Assembly: GCA_028564925.1 (NCBI GenBank)
Contig: CM053030.1
Location: 380,119,833 to 380,183,832 of the forward strand
Direction of reading: 5' to 3'
DNA length: 64,000 bases
Source of the DNA: Lithobates sylvaticus
Taxonomy: Eukaryota; Chordata; Amphibia; Anura; Ranidae
The notes beneath the pieces were generated by a model. The model was not told the DNA's origin. It ran no database searches and worked only from the letters and a program-made list of their open reading frames with translations. Positions 36,656 to 47,629 of the stretch are shown in pieces. The translations under genes were made by a program, and so were the position numbers. The first letter of the stretch is position 1. Each line of letters begins with the position of its first letter.

Positions 36656-36879
36656 TTGGGGTGCAGTGCTGTACTAACAGCACTGCGGTTGGTACTACTG
36701 AAATACTGTACTAACAGTAAGACACGCACCAGACTAACCCCCAGCAGCAGCTAAAAACACACTAACCAGCAGCAGCAATGGACGATCAATGACAGGTAGC
36801 AATGGTTTAGCAAAGTAGAGCAAATCTTTCTAAATGAATCTAGCAAAGAGTGACACAGAATTAGCCTGCTCTCTCCTAA

Positions 36880-37060
36880 AGCCGGAACTCATGTGACCGG
36901 CGCCGACGGCGTGGCGGCCTTTTAAATGAGGGGGCGTGTACTAAAGCCCCTGAGCTGTAATTGGCTACAGGCGTCCTGCCTGTAGCCAATTATGGCTCTC
37001 CGAGTTTCCGGCGCTGTGATTGGCCAAGCATGCGGGGTCACAGTGCATGCTTGGCCAATC
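36880..37060 (-). promoter_or_regulatory. Putative hAT 1 transposase promoter
   Basis: The minus strand has CCAAT boxes (complement of ATTGG at 36960 and 37020), a TATA-like CATTTAAAAGG at about 36919-36929 and CpG-rich flanks. Hairpins surround it: GTAATTGGCTACAGGC with GCCTGTAGCCAATTA (36957-36990) and TGGCCAAGCATGC with GCATGCTTGGCCA (37021-37057). This is position-based inference for a leader that runs through the tandem array. Confidence 0.4.
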
Positions 37061-38236
37061 ATCAGCCAGCAATGCACTGCGCCGTCCGCGCCGTCCGCGC
37101 CGTCCGCAATGCATTGCGGGGCCGCGCGCATCACACGAATGTGATGCGAGCGGCCAAAATAGTTCTGGGCTCGCCGAGCGAGCGAACACCCGGTGCTCGA
37201 TGCGAACATGGGTTCGCATCGAGCACCGGGCCCATCCCTATTTGTGAATCGGTGTGGGTACGAACAGAATAATTTCAGCTGCCATTGTACCCTTGCTGGG
37301 TGTCCCGTGCATCCCTGTACCTTTTAAGGAGAGGTGGGCTCCCTCCAGGCACACCTCTCCTTAATCTAACTGCTATACATGTGTTCCAATCCAGGAGACT
37401 CTCAAAACTATAGAGTAAGGGCCACAGTAAACTGAGGTGCCTTGATGTGGCCACTGCGGCTTACACATACTGTATGTTTGCAAATGTGTGCAACTAAACC
37501 CCTTGTTTTTAACGTAAACTGTTAGACGGGACCAGTTTGGCTTTGTTGCAGGCTAGCTAGAAAGTGAATGGGAAATTTTGTTTGTCTTTGATGTGCATTG
37601 CCCTTTCATGTGTTCCTTGTTGCAAAGGACAGTTATAGGTTGGGGTGGTTGCCATTTGTTTTTTAACTTTCACACACAATTAATAAATACTTATTGGGAC
37701 TTTTGATTTGCCAAAGACATGTAGCAGAATGCATTTTGGCCTAAATTTATGAAGACATTTTATTAGATATCTTTTAAAACAAAGTAGAAAATATTGAGGG
37801 TTTTTTCTCAATTTTTGGTCTTTTTTAGTTTTTATCATAAAAAATAAAACCCAGTGGTGATCAAATGCCAAGAAAAGAAAGCTCTATTTGTGTGTGAAAA
37901 AAAAAATATATATATATACATTTCATATGGGTACATGACTGAGCAATTATGTACTGTTGGTAAAAAATAAATATAAGATCTGCCCTCTATATCTTCTACC
38001 CCCACTGTGTCAAACATTATATATATATATATATATATATTACTGAAAATTAAATATACCAGTGAATATATAAATAAATAAATACGTGAATACAGCTGCT
38101 ACTTGAATAAATATAATCAAGTAAAATCTGCAATTCAACCTAAAAATTTGATATAAATAGGAAAAACTAGTAGCACTAGTGCAATAAGTCACATACAAAA
38201 TTCCAAAATAGAATAGTGATATGTAAATAAATTATA

Positions 38237-38578
38237 AATGTGTATGAATCATCAGTGACAAGTGATTACAAAATCAGTCCTAATTGAGTAAAGTGATTCA
38301 AAGTAAATCTTCAAATAAAGTCTTCAATTAAGATCTTCATAGAATCTTGAATCATCCACCACACCACGTGCTTGTGACACCTCTCCCTCTGAAGAACACA
38401 CTCACCAGCTCACAATGCCTCCAACTCTCGTGTGTGGGAGGCATTGTGAGCTGGTGAGTGTGTTCTTCTATGAAGATCTTAATTGAAGACTTTATTTGAA
38501 GATTTACTTTGAATCACTTTACTCAATTAGGACTGTTTTTGTAATCACTTGTCACTGGGTGATTCATACACATTTATG
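38237..38578. mobile_element. Foldback element, long inverted arms
   Basis: The left arm (38237-38341, ATAAATGTGTATGAATCA then CAGTGACAAGTGATTAC) pairs almost perfectly with the right arm (38470-38578, GTAATCACTTGTCACTG then TGATTCATACACATTTAT). A central pair around AACACACTCACCAGCTCAC (38397) and GTGAGCTGGTGAGTGTGTT (38447) continues the stem. It has no coding capacity and inserted in the TTAA-type element. Confidence 0.7.
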
Positions 38579-38673
38579 ACTGAGCAATTGCCAGTTAAAG
38601 CAGCACAGGGCTTAATAGCAAAAAATGCCCTGGTCACAAAGGCAGTAAAACCTTCCAGAGATCAAGTGGTTAA

Positions 38674-40683
38674 TGAAATATCCATTTATCGATGTAAACA
38701 AACACTTTAATTTTTTTTAATGTATTAAAACATTTAATTAGCCCCTTAGTGACTGAGGGTAAAACAAATGTTAACGCCTGAAAAACTATTTTGCAACTTT
38801 GACATGCATTAGTAAAACTCTACATATCATTGCAATTACTTTGTGCATCTAGGTGTATTATACCTTGTTTTTTTAGGACAAATTGGGTTTTCATTTGGTG
38901 GTAAATGGTAATGGATATCTACAGATTTTTATTTATTTTTTATTATCAAAGGAAAACTGGCCCAACATAGTAAAAGAATCATTTTCATCAAACCTTGATC
39001 TAGCTATTTTACTTCTTTATTTTTTAATTTTTGTAAATATTTTTTACACATGTTTGTTTACATTTTCTTCTACTGCAAGGAGAGAAAGATACATTGTATC
39101 TTTCTCTTCATTCAGGAGATAAAGAAAACACAGGGGTGGGCTATACAGTGACTGATCACTGTGATAGCCAATCAGAGGTTATCACAGCGATCAGGTGACC
39201 TGGAACCAGGAGTGATTGTTAGTACGAGACCTGGTAAGAGCCTGGTTTTTGTGCTGGGAGCACGCTGTACAAACAAGCAATAATGCCAATTCGCACAGGG
39301 TGATTAGGGTCTGCCCAGGCACACCAGCAAACCCCGTTTGCAAGCCTATAATAGAAGCCTCTCTAATGGGGACATAGAAGTATCAATCTGAAGTTCTAAC
39401 CCTTACCCACTCTATCAAACCACCCCCCCTCCCCTGGAAAAAAAATTACAGGAGTCAGACTTTAAGACCTACCTCTTGGGACAGAAGGTGAAAAACCTAT
39501 AAGTGAGTTTATAAATTGTAGGAGGAAACCCATAAATACAAGGAGAACATACAAACTCTGGTGAGAATGACTTCACAACCCTAAGTGCAACTTTTTGCCC
39601 AGTGCAAAGCACTATGCCTTATGAAACAAGATAGTATATTGTGTTTCTTTGATAAAAGATATTGGCACTTTAAGAAAGGTTGAGAAATACATAAACAAAT
39701 AGGACACAATGGCCTCATTCATTCAAAAACAGAAAAATCAAACAGACCCACCACCGTTCTTCACAATTTATGCATTTCTTGTGGTTCTGCTCCATTTGTC
39801 AAAGCAATTATTCCAGCAGGGTTTGTTGATATGTGTACAATATTACAGCGTGCTATTCTCCCATTGTGTGCGGCTTCTGTTTATAGTATTTAGACATTAG
39901 ATTTCTTTTACTAGCTTCACAGTTTGCTGCAGCATTCCCTTTGTTTGTATGCTCACTTTTCAGCCTATCTGATGTGCAGTCAATTGTACACTCGCATAAT
40001 GTGTGATTTCAGGAGGCTATTTACTTTGATTTCCAGGTCTTAGAAAACACGTCCTAAAACCACTTTCATTCATAACCTCATGGAAAGCCAAAGAAATTAA
40101 ACAACAAATGAGTACAAATAAATTGGCAAGAGTAGCATGTGCCACCTTTCATCGTTCACAAAACTGGTAAAATGTTTGTACTGCATAGGAAACATCAATG
40201 TACAAATAACTATCTTTGTATTTCAGAGGTGGTTGTAGGTACTTTAGATTTTGGCGCTCGGCTTTGAAAACAAATATAATGTAGAAACAGCTCTCTATTA
40301 CCCCTGCTCTCACTAACCTTAGCTGACCCTATTGCTTAGCCTTATCCTCACATAGGCCCTAAAACTTTAAGAGGATCTAAACCCCCAACTGGATGACTTC
40401 ACTGACTATACAGCTCTGTATCAAAAACAATTGAAAATATTTAATGAAAAAAAAAATGGCACAGTTCTGTCTTTTATCTCTGTGCTGCTGACCCCCCCCC
40501 CCTTTCCCCTAGCCTTGTTGCACTTGGTCCGGCATCAGCTGCATGTCACTGCTCTGGCTAGCTTCCCAACAGGGACACAAATGAACCATGCCTGGCTTGC
40601 ACTTGTAGTCTTCATTAGAAGACCAGACCTGAATTGGACGTTAACCTCTTCATAACCCTAATACTTAAAGCCCAGCTCCAAGT
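38674..40683. other. No gene; scattered repeat fragments
   Basis: The 38740-39300 part resembles a decayed MITE interior (TCAGTGACTGATCACTG blocks). A SINE fragment, GGAGGAAACCCATAAATACA, lies near 39521 and matches the complete SINE at 41549. The rest shows no exon-like frame. Confidence 0.4.

Positions 40684-40684
<1 letters not shown>

Positions 40685-40710
<26 letters not shown>
40685..40710 (+). repeat. Poly-C run
   Basis: About 26 C residues lie directly before the copia LTR. Similar C or G runs occur at 1248, 4447, 16008, 27037 and 54167. Confidence 0.9.
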
Positions 40711-40714
<4 letters not shown>

Positions 40715-40993
40715 GGAGAAGAACAACAGCATGTAATGTACAGTTGTTAATAAAATGACAATACTGTATGCATTATACCTATCTATGCAGCAGGTGGCGC
40801 TGTAGTTTTATAGTGTATAGTTCATGTTTTTTTATGATATAACCGGATGTATTGTCTATCTCAGTACTTGTATATTCCTGCTTCCTGTTCATGTTTCTCC
40901 ATGCTATAAGACATGTAATACATTTCTCCATGAAGGTAAAGCTGTATTACTGCATCCAATAAGCTTCCTGTGCTTATTGCAATACTCTTCACA
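40711..40993 (+). repeat. Copia 5' LTR
   Basis: It has TG...CA ends and a length typical of copia LTRs. No paired 3' LTR is seen in the window, so its age cannot be read from LTR divergence. Confidence 0.65.
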
Positions 40994-41368
40994 ATAGGTT
41001 ATGGGTCCCAGGCAACCAGAAAACCCAGCAGCACCCAGAGGCACTGGAAAGGGAGTACAGAGAAGTCTGTGAGTACTGTATGCAAGCTACTGAAAGATGG
41101 CAAGCAGTTCAGATGTGTAACGTTTGCAATTGCAAAGCTGAACAATGCCAATTACCAGCTGTGGAAGTTTAAACTGGAAGTGTTTGTCACCAAGGATTAT
41201 AAGCTAACTAGTGGAAGATGACCAGCTTATCCACATAAGAACAGAGAAAACGGCCAAATGTATGTGGACTTCATTACAAAAGCTGCATGAGCATTCAAGT
41301 CTAAACAGCAAACTGTTTTTGCTCAGAAAGTTGTACATGATGAGACTACAAGAAGGCCAGCACATTTT

Positions 41369-42187
41369 GACAAATTTTTGGGACCATTGTAATTTTTACA
41401 GAAATCCATGCTATAAAATTGCACTGATTACTGTAAAAATGACACTGGCAGTGAAGGGGTTAACCATTAGTGGGCTAGGGAGGGGTTAAGTGTGTCCTGG
41501 GGAGTGATTCTAACTGTTAGGGGGCATGGCTACGAATGACACTTATAGTTTCATAGTTAGTTTCATAGTTAGTAAGGTTGAATAAAGACATCAGTCCATC
41601 CAGTTCAACCTGAGCGAGTGTCTACAATTGTCCCCATCCCTGTACATTGCACACTCACATCAGTCCCTACCCTCAAGGAGCCCACAATCCAAGGTCCCCA
41701 TTCATATACTAGGGCCAATTTTTGGACAGAAGCCAATTAACCTACCAGCATGTCTTTGGAGTGTGGGAGGAAACCGGAGTACCCGGAGGAAACCCACGCA
41801 GGCACAGGGAGAACATGCAAACTCCAGGCAGGAAGTGTTGTGGTTGGGATATGAACCAGCGACCCTTCTTACTGCTAGGTGAGAGTGCTAACCACTACAC
41901 CACTGTGCCGCCAATCACAGGAAGCTATGATCAGTGACAGTGTCACTAGGCAGAACAGGGAGATGCTTGTTTACATTAGCATCTCCCCATTCTTCAGCTC
42001 CGTGAGACAATCGTGGGTATCCCCGCGGCAATTGAGTCCACGGGATCCGCGATCCTACTCATGGAGCTCCCGCCGGCACGCATGTGACCACATGACGGCA
42101 AATTTAAAGGGACGTACCTGTACGCCCATTTTCCCAGCTGGGCCATTCTGACCATGTATATGCACATGTGGCGGTCGGCAAGTGGTT
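41369..42187 (-). mobile_element. TTAA-type MITE, copy 4, truncated, inside copia
   Basis: The intact end GGTCGGCAAGTGGTTAA is at 42171-42187. The other side lacks its end and starts in the interior (ACAAATTTTTGGGACCATTG, 41370). A hairpin of 10 bp pairs 41958-41967 with 41978-41987 around the loop TGTTTACATT. A SINE has inserted in it at 41549-41912. Confidence 0.65.
41549..41912 (-). mobile_element. tRNA-derived SINE with CR1-like 3' tail
   Basis: On the minus strand it starts GGCGGCACAGTGGTGTAG, with an A-box-like GTGGTGTAGTGGTTAGCAC and a B-box-like GGTTCATATCC about 35 bp later, a pol III promoter of tRNA type. The middle carries a block (GGGTTTCCTCCGGGTACTCC) very widespread in aquatic vertebrate genomes. 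The 3' end reads GGTTGAACTGGATGGACTG and then AACCTTACTAACTATGAAAC, the same tail as the CR1 LINE at 62441. The name of the SINE family is not certain. Confidence 0.7.
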
Positions 42188-42475
42188 AAAGTGAAACAAG
42201 GCGGCAAGCCACGTGGCTGGTGCATAGACTCAGGTGCGACAAGCCACATGACTAGCGATGAGACAAAACATGGATTATAGTGCAAAAGACAAAAAATTTC
42301 TGACAAACGGGAAAAGCATCACTGCCGAAGGTAAAGGCCAGGGCTTCCTGAACTGCATTACACCACAAGGCAAGCAGAGTATCCTTGTAAAGAAAGTGCT
42401 GTATGTTCCAGAACTAGAAGGCAGCCTTCTATCAGTGAAAAGTCTTGCAAACAACTGTCTCACAGTTTGAGACAC

Positions 42476-42868
42476 TGGCTGTCAGCCGCGTTGGTGATAA
42501 AGCGCCGTTTTAGCGGGGCTTTACCGTTGTTTTAGCTCTGCTTTTCGGCCACTAGCAGGGTGCTTTTAACCCCCGCTAGTGGCCAGAGAAAGAGTTAATA
42601 GCACCCGAAAAGCACCGCTTCGGCACCGCTGCCCATTCATTTCAATGGGCAGGGGTACTGGAGAAGCGGTGTATACACCGCTCCTCCACCGCCCCAAAGA
42701 TGCTGCTTGCAGGACTTTTTCTAATGTCCTGCAAGCGCACCGCCCCAGTGTGAGAAAGCACTCAGGCTCTAACACTGGGGCAGCAGGGGAGGCGTTTTTC
42801 ATGTGCTTTACATGCGCTTTTTTTAGCCCAAAAGCACCTGAAAAATGCCCCAGTGTGAAAGGGGTCTT
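42476..42868. mobile_element. MITE inside copia, GTGTGAAAGGGGTCTTA end
   Basis: The right end CAGTGTGAAAGGGGTCTTA (42851-42869) is of the AAGGCCCCTTTCACAC class. The left end is decayed near 42476. The interior is palindromic (GCCACTAGCAGGG / CCCGCTAGTGGCC near 42548-42585). Copia-derived coding sequence resumes on its right, which shows that it is an insertion. Confidence 0.6.
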
Positions 42869-42969
42869 AAGTTCCAGGGTGATGAATGCACAATTCACAA
42901 TAATAAGCAATTCCTTGCAAAAGAAAAACTGGATGATCACCTATACAGGCTCATCGCCACAGACCAACA

Positions 42970-43960
42970 CCGATCTGTCTCTCCTCCAAACATTCCCATC
43001 CCCCCTACAGTTAGAACACAGTGAAGGAACACAGTTAACCCCTTGATCACCCCCTAGTGTTAACCCCTTCCCTGCCAGTGACACTTATACAGCAATCAGT
43101 GCTATAAAAATGTACTGATTACTGTATAATTGTCAATGGTCCCAAAAATGTGTCAAAAGTGTCCGATATGTCCACCGCAATATCGCAGTCCCGATAAAAA
43201 TCGCAGATCACCGCCATTATTAGTAGAATAAAATAATAATAAAAATACCATAAATCTATCCCCTATTTTGTAGACGCTATAACTTTTGCGCAAACCAATC
43301 AATATACGCTTATTGAGATTTTTTTTACCAAAAATATGTAGAAGAATACATCAGCCTAAACTGAGAAAAAAAATATTTTTTTTGATATAAAAAATTTGGG
43401 ATATTTATTATAGCAAAAAGTAAAAGATATTGGGGGTTATTTACGAAAGGCAAATCCACTTTGCACTAGAAGTACAAACTACAAGTGCAAAGTGCACTTG
43501 AAATTGCACTGAAAGTGCACATGAAAGTGCAGTCGCTGTACAGCATTTTAGCTTGCATGTGATTGGGTGATAAAATCAGTATAGTTTACCCTTATTTCAG
43601 ATCTACCCCTCAAATTTACAGCGACTGCACTTCCAAGTGCACTTTCAGTGCAATTTCAAGTGCACGTTGCACTTGTAGTTTGCACTTGTAGTGCAAAGTG
43701 GATTTGCGTTTCGTAAATAACCCCCATTGTTTTTTTTTCAAAATTGTCGCTATTCTTTTGTTTATAGCGCAAAAAATAAAAAACACAGAGGTGATCAAAT
43801 ACCACCAAAAGAAAGCTCTATTTGTGGGAAAAAAAAGGATGTAAATTTTGTTTGGGTACAACGTCGCACAACCACGCAATTGTCAAAGTGACGCAGTGCC
43901 GTATCGCTAAAAATGACCTGGTCATTGAGCAGCCAAATCTTTTGGGGCTGAAGTGGTTAA
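42970..43960 (+). mobile_element. TTAA-type MITE, copy 5, left-truncated
   Basis: The right end GGGGCTGAAGTGGTTAA is at 43944-43960. The interior matches copy 1 from the CAGTTAGAAC block onward, including the AGAAAGCTCTATTTGTGGG block at 43811. The left GC-rich part is missing. A smaller MITE has inserted at 43434-43727. Confidence 0.7.
43434..43727. mobile_element. Nested MITE, GGGGGTTATTTACGAAA ends
   Basis: GGGGGTTATTTACGAAAGG and CGTTTCGTAAATAACCCCC are inverted ends. The arms continue as GCAAATCCACTTTGCACTAG / AGTGCAAAGTGGATTTG. The flanking ATT on both sides suggests a 3-bp target duplication. It cuts the A-rich block of the TTAA-type element. Confidence 0.75.
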
Positions 43961-44647
43961 CATACTACACTCAGATTGCACCCTGCTGTTCTTCTTATCT
44001 GTTTGCCAAGAGATACTTTAGTCTCTACAGAGGTGCTGCCTGTAATCCCTCTTTGGTCTGCTCAACAACACCAGAAGATGACTAGATCTTCTAAAATCTC
44101 TTTAACCACTTCCCGACCGCCCCCTGTATATTTACGTCGGCAGAATGGCACGTACAGGCAGAATCACGTACCTGTACGTGACATTCTTCCGGCGGTTGGG
44201 GGGTCCGATCGGACCCCCCTCCGCCGGCGGGGACGGTCGGGATCGCTTCAGGAGCGATCCGGGACGAGGGGACGGCCAGTGGTTTCTGGCCACCCCCTCG
44301 CGATCGCTCCTGGCCAATGAGAAACTTCCCCTTCCTGTCTATTGTATAGACAGGAAGGCGGAAGTGATGTCACGCTCGGTGCGCCGGTCTATGTGACCGG
44401 AGACGCCGAGCGGCGAACATGTACAGGTTAGTGCACAACACTACACTGACACCAGTACAGTTAGGCACATATTCCACCCCCCTGTCACCCCCTGATCACC
44501 CCCCAGATCACCCCCTCCCCCCCCAGTCACAGTGTCACTAATTGCAGTGATCATTTATTTACTGATCACTGCATTTAGTGTCAGTGTGACTGTAATAACT
44601 GTCCGCGCAGTTAGTTTTAGGTCCAAGGTACCCCCCTACCCCCCCCT

Positions 44648-45480
44648 AATAAAGGTTTAACCCCTTGATTGCCCCCCAGGTAACCCTTTCACCCCCTTTT
44701 GCCAGTGTCACTAAGCGATCGTTTTTCTGATCGCTGTATTAGTGTCACTGCTGTCGCTAGGTAACCATTTTTTTTTTTTAGGTAACCGCCATGTTTATAT
44801 AGGTTCATAAATAGGTTTATAGGTCAGGTACCCCCATATTACAACCTAAATAAAGGTTTTAACCCCTTGATTGCCCCTAGAGTTAACCCTTTCACCAGTG
44901 ATCACTGTATAACTGTCACTGGTGACGCTGGTTAGCCAGTTAGTTATTTCGTTATTTAGGTTCCCCGTCAGGTTTTTATATAGCGTCAGGTACCCCCATA
45001 TATTACCTAATAAAGGTTTTAACCCCCTGATTGCCCCTAGTTAACCCTTTCACCCCCTTTTGCCAGTGTCACTAAGCGATCGTTTTTCTGATCGCTGCAT
45101 TAGTGTCGCTAGGTAACCATTTTTTTTTTTTTTTAGGTAACCGCCATGTTTATATAGGTTCATAAATAGGTTTATAGGTCAGGTACCCCCATATTACAAC
45201 CTAAATAAAGGTTTTAACCCCCTGATTGCCCCTAGAGTTAACCCTTTCACCAGTGATCACTGTATAACTGTCACTGGTGACGCTGGTTAGCCAGTTAGTT
45301 ATTTCGTTATTTAGGTTCCCCGTCAGGTTTTTATATAGCGTCAGGTACCCCCATATATTACCTAATAAAGGTTTAACCCCCTGATTGCCCCTAGTTAACC
45401 CTTTCACCCCCTTTTGCCAGTGTCACTAAGCGATCGTTTTTCTGATCGCTGCATTAGTGTCGCTAGGTAACCAGTTTTTT
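44648..45480 (+). repeat. About 360-bp tandem duplication, 2.3 copies
   Basis: GCCAGTGTCACTAAGCGATC recurs at 44701, 45062 and 45416 (periods 361 and 354), with long runs of near identity between copies, including the GGTACCCCCATATTACAACC block. Confidence 0.9.
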
Positions 45481-46392
45481 TTTTGTATTACTGTTACGGG
45501 TGACGCTGGTTAGTTAGCTTGTTTTTTATACTGTCAGGGCACCCGCCATTTATTACCCAATAACGGTTTAACCCCCTGATCGCCCGGCGGGTGATATCAA
45601 TTAGGTTTTAGGGTCAAATAAGGTCTGCGTCGCCCCAGGTTAGTGCCAGTACCGCAAACACCCACGCGCAAAGCATACACCTCCCTTAGTGGCACAGTAT
45701 CTGAACAGATCGATATCTGATCTGATCAGATCTATACTAGCGTCCCAGCAGTTTAGGGTTCCAAAAAAAAAAAAAAAACGCATTGTTAGCGGGATCAGCC
45801 CAGATACCTGCTAGCACCTGCGTTTTCCCCCTCCGCCCAGCCCAGCCCACCCAAGTGCAGTATCGATCGATCACTGTCACTTACAAAACACTAAGCACAC
45901 ATAACTGCAGCGTTCGCAGAGTCAGGCCTGATCCCTGCGATCGCTAACAGTTTTTTTGTGGTAGCGTTTTGATTCAGTCGCTTCAGTCAGGAGCTTTTTT
46001 ACCTGTGAATCTCAAAAAAATAAAAAAAAATAAAATAGTTGTCGTTTTATTGTTCTCTCTCTCACTCTATTCTCTCTCTATTGTTGCTCTTTTTTTTACT
46101 CCATTCTATTCTGCAATGTTTTATTATGTTTTATCATGTTTTATCACGCTTGCTTTTCAGGTATGTAATTTTGTTTACTGTGTTTTAGTGTTGAGCATTT
46201 TTTTGTTTTCAGGTGCGCCATTCAGTTGCAACGCGGATTTATTTATCTTGACAGCAACAGCGTTTGCTCCCACGATACATAAAGCCGCGACTCCAACGCT
46301 GTAGGAGGTGATTTCACCACCACAGTTAAAAAAAAGAGCATATATGCCGAAGCATGGGGGCAGCAGGGGGGGGAGGAGCGATTGGCTCCTAA

Positions 46393-46436
46393 TGCCACGT
46401 ACATACGGTCGAAATTCCGACCGTGTGTACACGGCA
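46393..46436. mobile_element. 44-bp minimal MITE with TAA target duplication
   Basis: TAA flanks both sides (46390-46392 and 46437-46439). The element starts TGCCACGTACATACGGTCG and ends CGACCGTGTGTACACGGCA, that is, two inverted ends with a 6-bp centre. The ends match those of the 1181-bp element at 22101. Confidence 0.65.
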
Positions 46437-47629
46437 TAACTTTTGCGGGAGGATGCCCCCATGCATCGGCATATATAAATGGTGCATGTATGCCCATCAT
46501 TAGAAGTGGGTGGATGAAGGGAGGTATTCTAATGGTGGGCATACCCACCAATCAATCTCTTTTTTTCGTTCAGCCAAGAGGCTGCATGAAAAAAAAAAAG
46601 ATTACAATATATGTCCAGTATGTTGCTGGACTTTGAATGGTTATACCAGAATGATGCCTGCAGGTTTAGGTATCATCTTGGTATCATTCTTTTCAGCCAG
46701 TGATCGGCTTTCATGTAAAAGCAATTCTAGCGGGTAATTAGCCTCTAGACTGCTTTTACAAGCAGTGGGAGGGAATGTCCCCCCTCCCGGATATAAACCG
46801 CGCCATTGGGAAATTGGGAAAGCATTTTATCACACCAATCTTGGTGTGGTCAGATGCTTTGAGGGCAGAGGAAAGATCTAGGGTCTAATAGACCCCAATT
46901 TTTTCAAAAAAAGAGTACCTGTCACTGCCTATTGCTATCATAGGGGATATTTACATTCCCTGAGATAACAATAAAAATCATAACAAAGAAAAAAAAATGG
47001 AAGGAACAGTTTAAAAATAAAATAAAAAAGCTAAATAAATAAAAAAAAAAACAAAAAAAAAAAAAAAAAAAAGCACCCCTGCCCCCCCTTCTCTTGCGCA
47101 AAGGCGTACACAAGCGTTGGTCTGGCGTCATATGTAAACAGCAATTGCACCATGCATGTGAGGTATCACCGCGAAGGTCAGATCGAGGGGCAGTAATTTT
47201 AGCAGTAGACCTCCTCCGTGAATCTAATGTGGTATCATGTAAAGGCTTTTAAAGGCTTTTAAAAATGTATGTAGTTTGTCGCCACTGCGTGTTTGTGCGC
47301 AATTTTAAAGCATGTCGTGTTTGGTATCCATGTACTCGGCCTAAGATCATATTTTTTATTTCATCAAAAATTTGAGCAATATAGTGTGTTTTAGTGCATT
47401 AAAATAAAAAAAAGTGTATTTTTTCCACAAAAAATGCGTTTGAAAAATCGCTGCGCAAATACTGTGTGGAAAAAAAAAATGCAACACCCACCATTTTAAT
47501 CTGTAGGGCCTTTGCTTTAACAATATATATAGTGTTTGGGGGTTCAACGTAATTTTCTTGCAAAAAAAAAATATGTTTTCATGTAAACAAAAAGTGTCAG
47601 AAAGGGCTTTGTCTACAAGTGGTTAGAAG

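Larger units (their letters stand above)
26539..37240 (-). mobile_element. hAT transposon 1, structurally complete
   Basis: The ends TAGGGATGAGC (26539) and GGGCCCATCCCTA (37240) are inverted over the terminal 8 bp and flanked by a perfect 8-bp duplication, TTTGTGAA (26531-26538 and 37241-37248). Subterminal GTTCGAACC/TTCGCATCGAGC blocks are probably transposase-binding repeats. Read on the minus strand, the order is GC-rich promoter (36.7-37.2 kb), tandem-repeat leader (32.2-36.65 kb), BED-finger transposase (28.9-32.2 kb), a 143-bp repeat array (27.7-28.8 kb), then the 3' end. About 10.7 kb is long for a hAT, and the two arrays explain over half of that. The identical target duplication and nearly open transposase suggest a young insertion. 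Confidence 0.92.
25749..38673 (+). mobile_element. TTAA-type element, copy 3, split by a 10.7-kb hAT
   Basis: The left end GTAACCACTTGCCGCTCGC (25749) and the right end ATCAAGTGGTTAA (38661-38673) match this family's ends. The parts left after subtracting the hAT at 26539-37240 total about 2.2 kb. A hairpin with an 11-bp stem is at 25949-25959/25964-25974. A block with CTCTCAAAACTATAGAGT occurs both at about 26335-26530 and at about 37318-37657, on either side of the hAT. The AGAAAGCTCTATTTGTGTG family block is at about 37877. A foldback insertion lies at 38237-38578. Confidence 0.6.
40711..42990 (+). mobile_element. Fossil Ty1/copia element, 5' portion
   Basis: A 5' LTR of 283 bp (40711-40993) begins TGTTGGAG and ends CTTCACA. 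It is followed by GGTTATGGGTCCCAG, close to the copia-type primer site complementary to the anticodon half of initiator-Met tRNA. Next come a Gag-like segment (about 41100-41368), an aspartic-protease motif CIDSGATSHM near 42220, a pre-integrase-like segment (VLYVPELEGSLLSVKSL near 42395) and a further short piece at about 42870-42960. Integrase, reverse transcriptase and a 3' LTR are not found. Three unrelated elements have inserted in it. It is broken in several places and looks old. Confidence 0.75.

Noticed and set aside
41840-41910. tRNA gene on the minus strand
   Set aside because: The A and B box-like sequences belong to the head of a SINE with a CR1-like tail. The fold does not give a normal cloverleaf with a clear anticodon arm.
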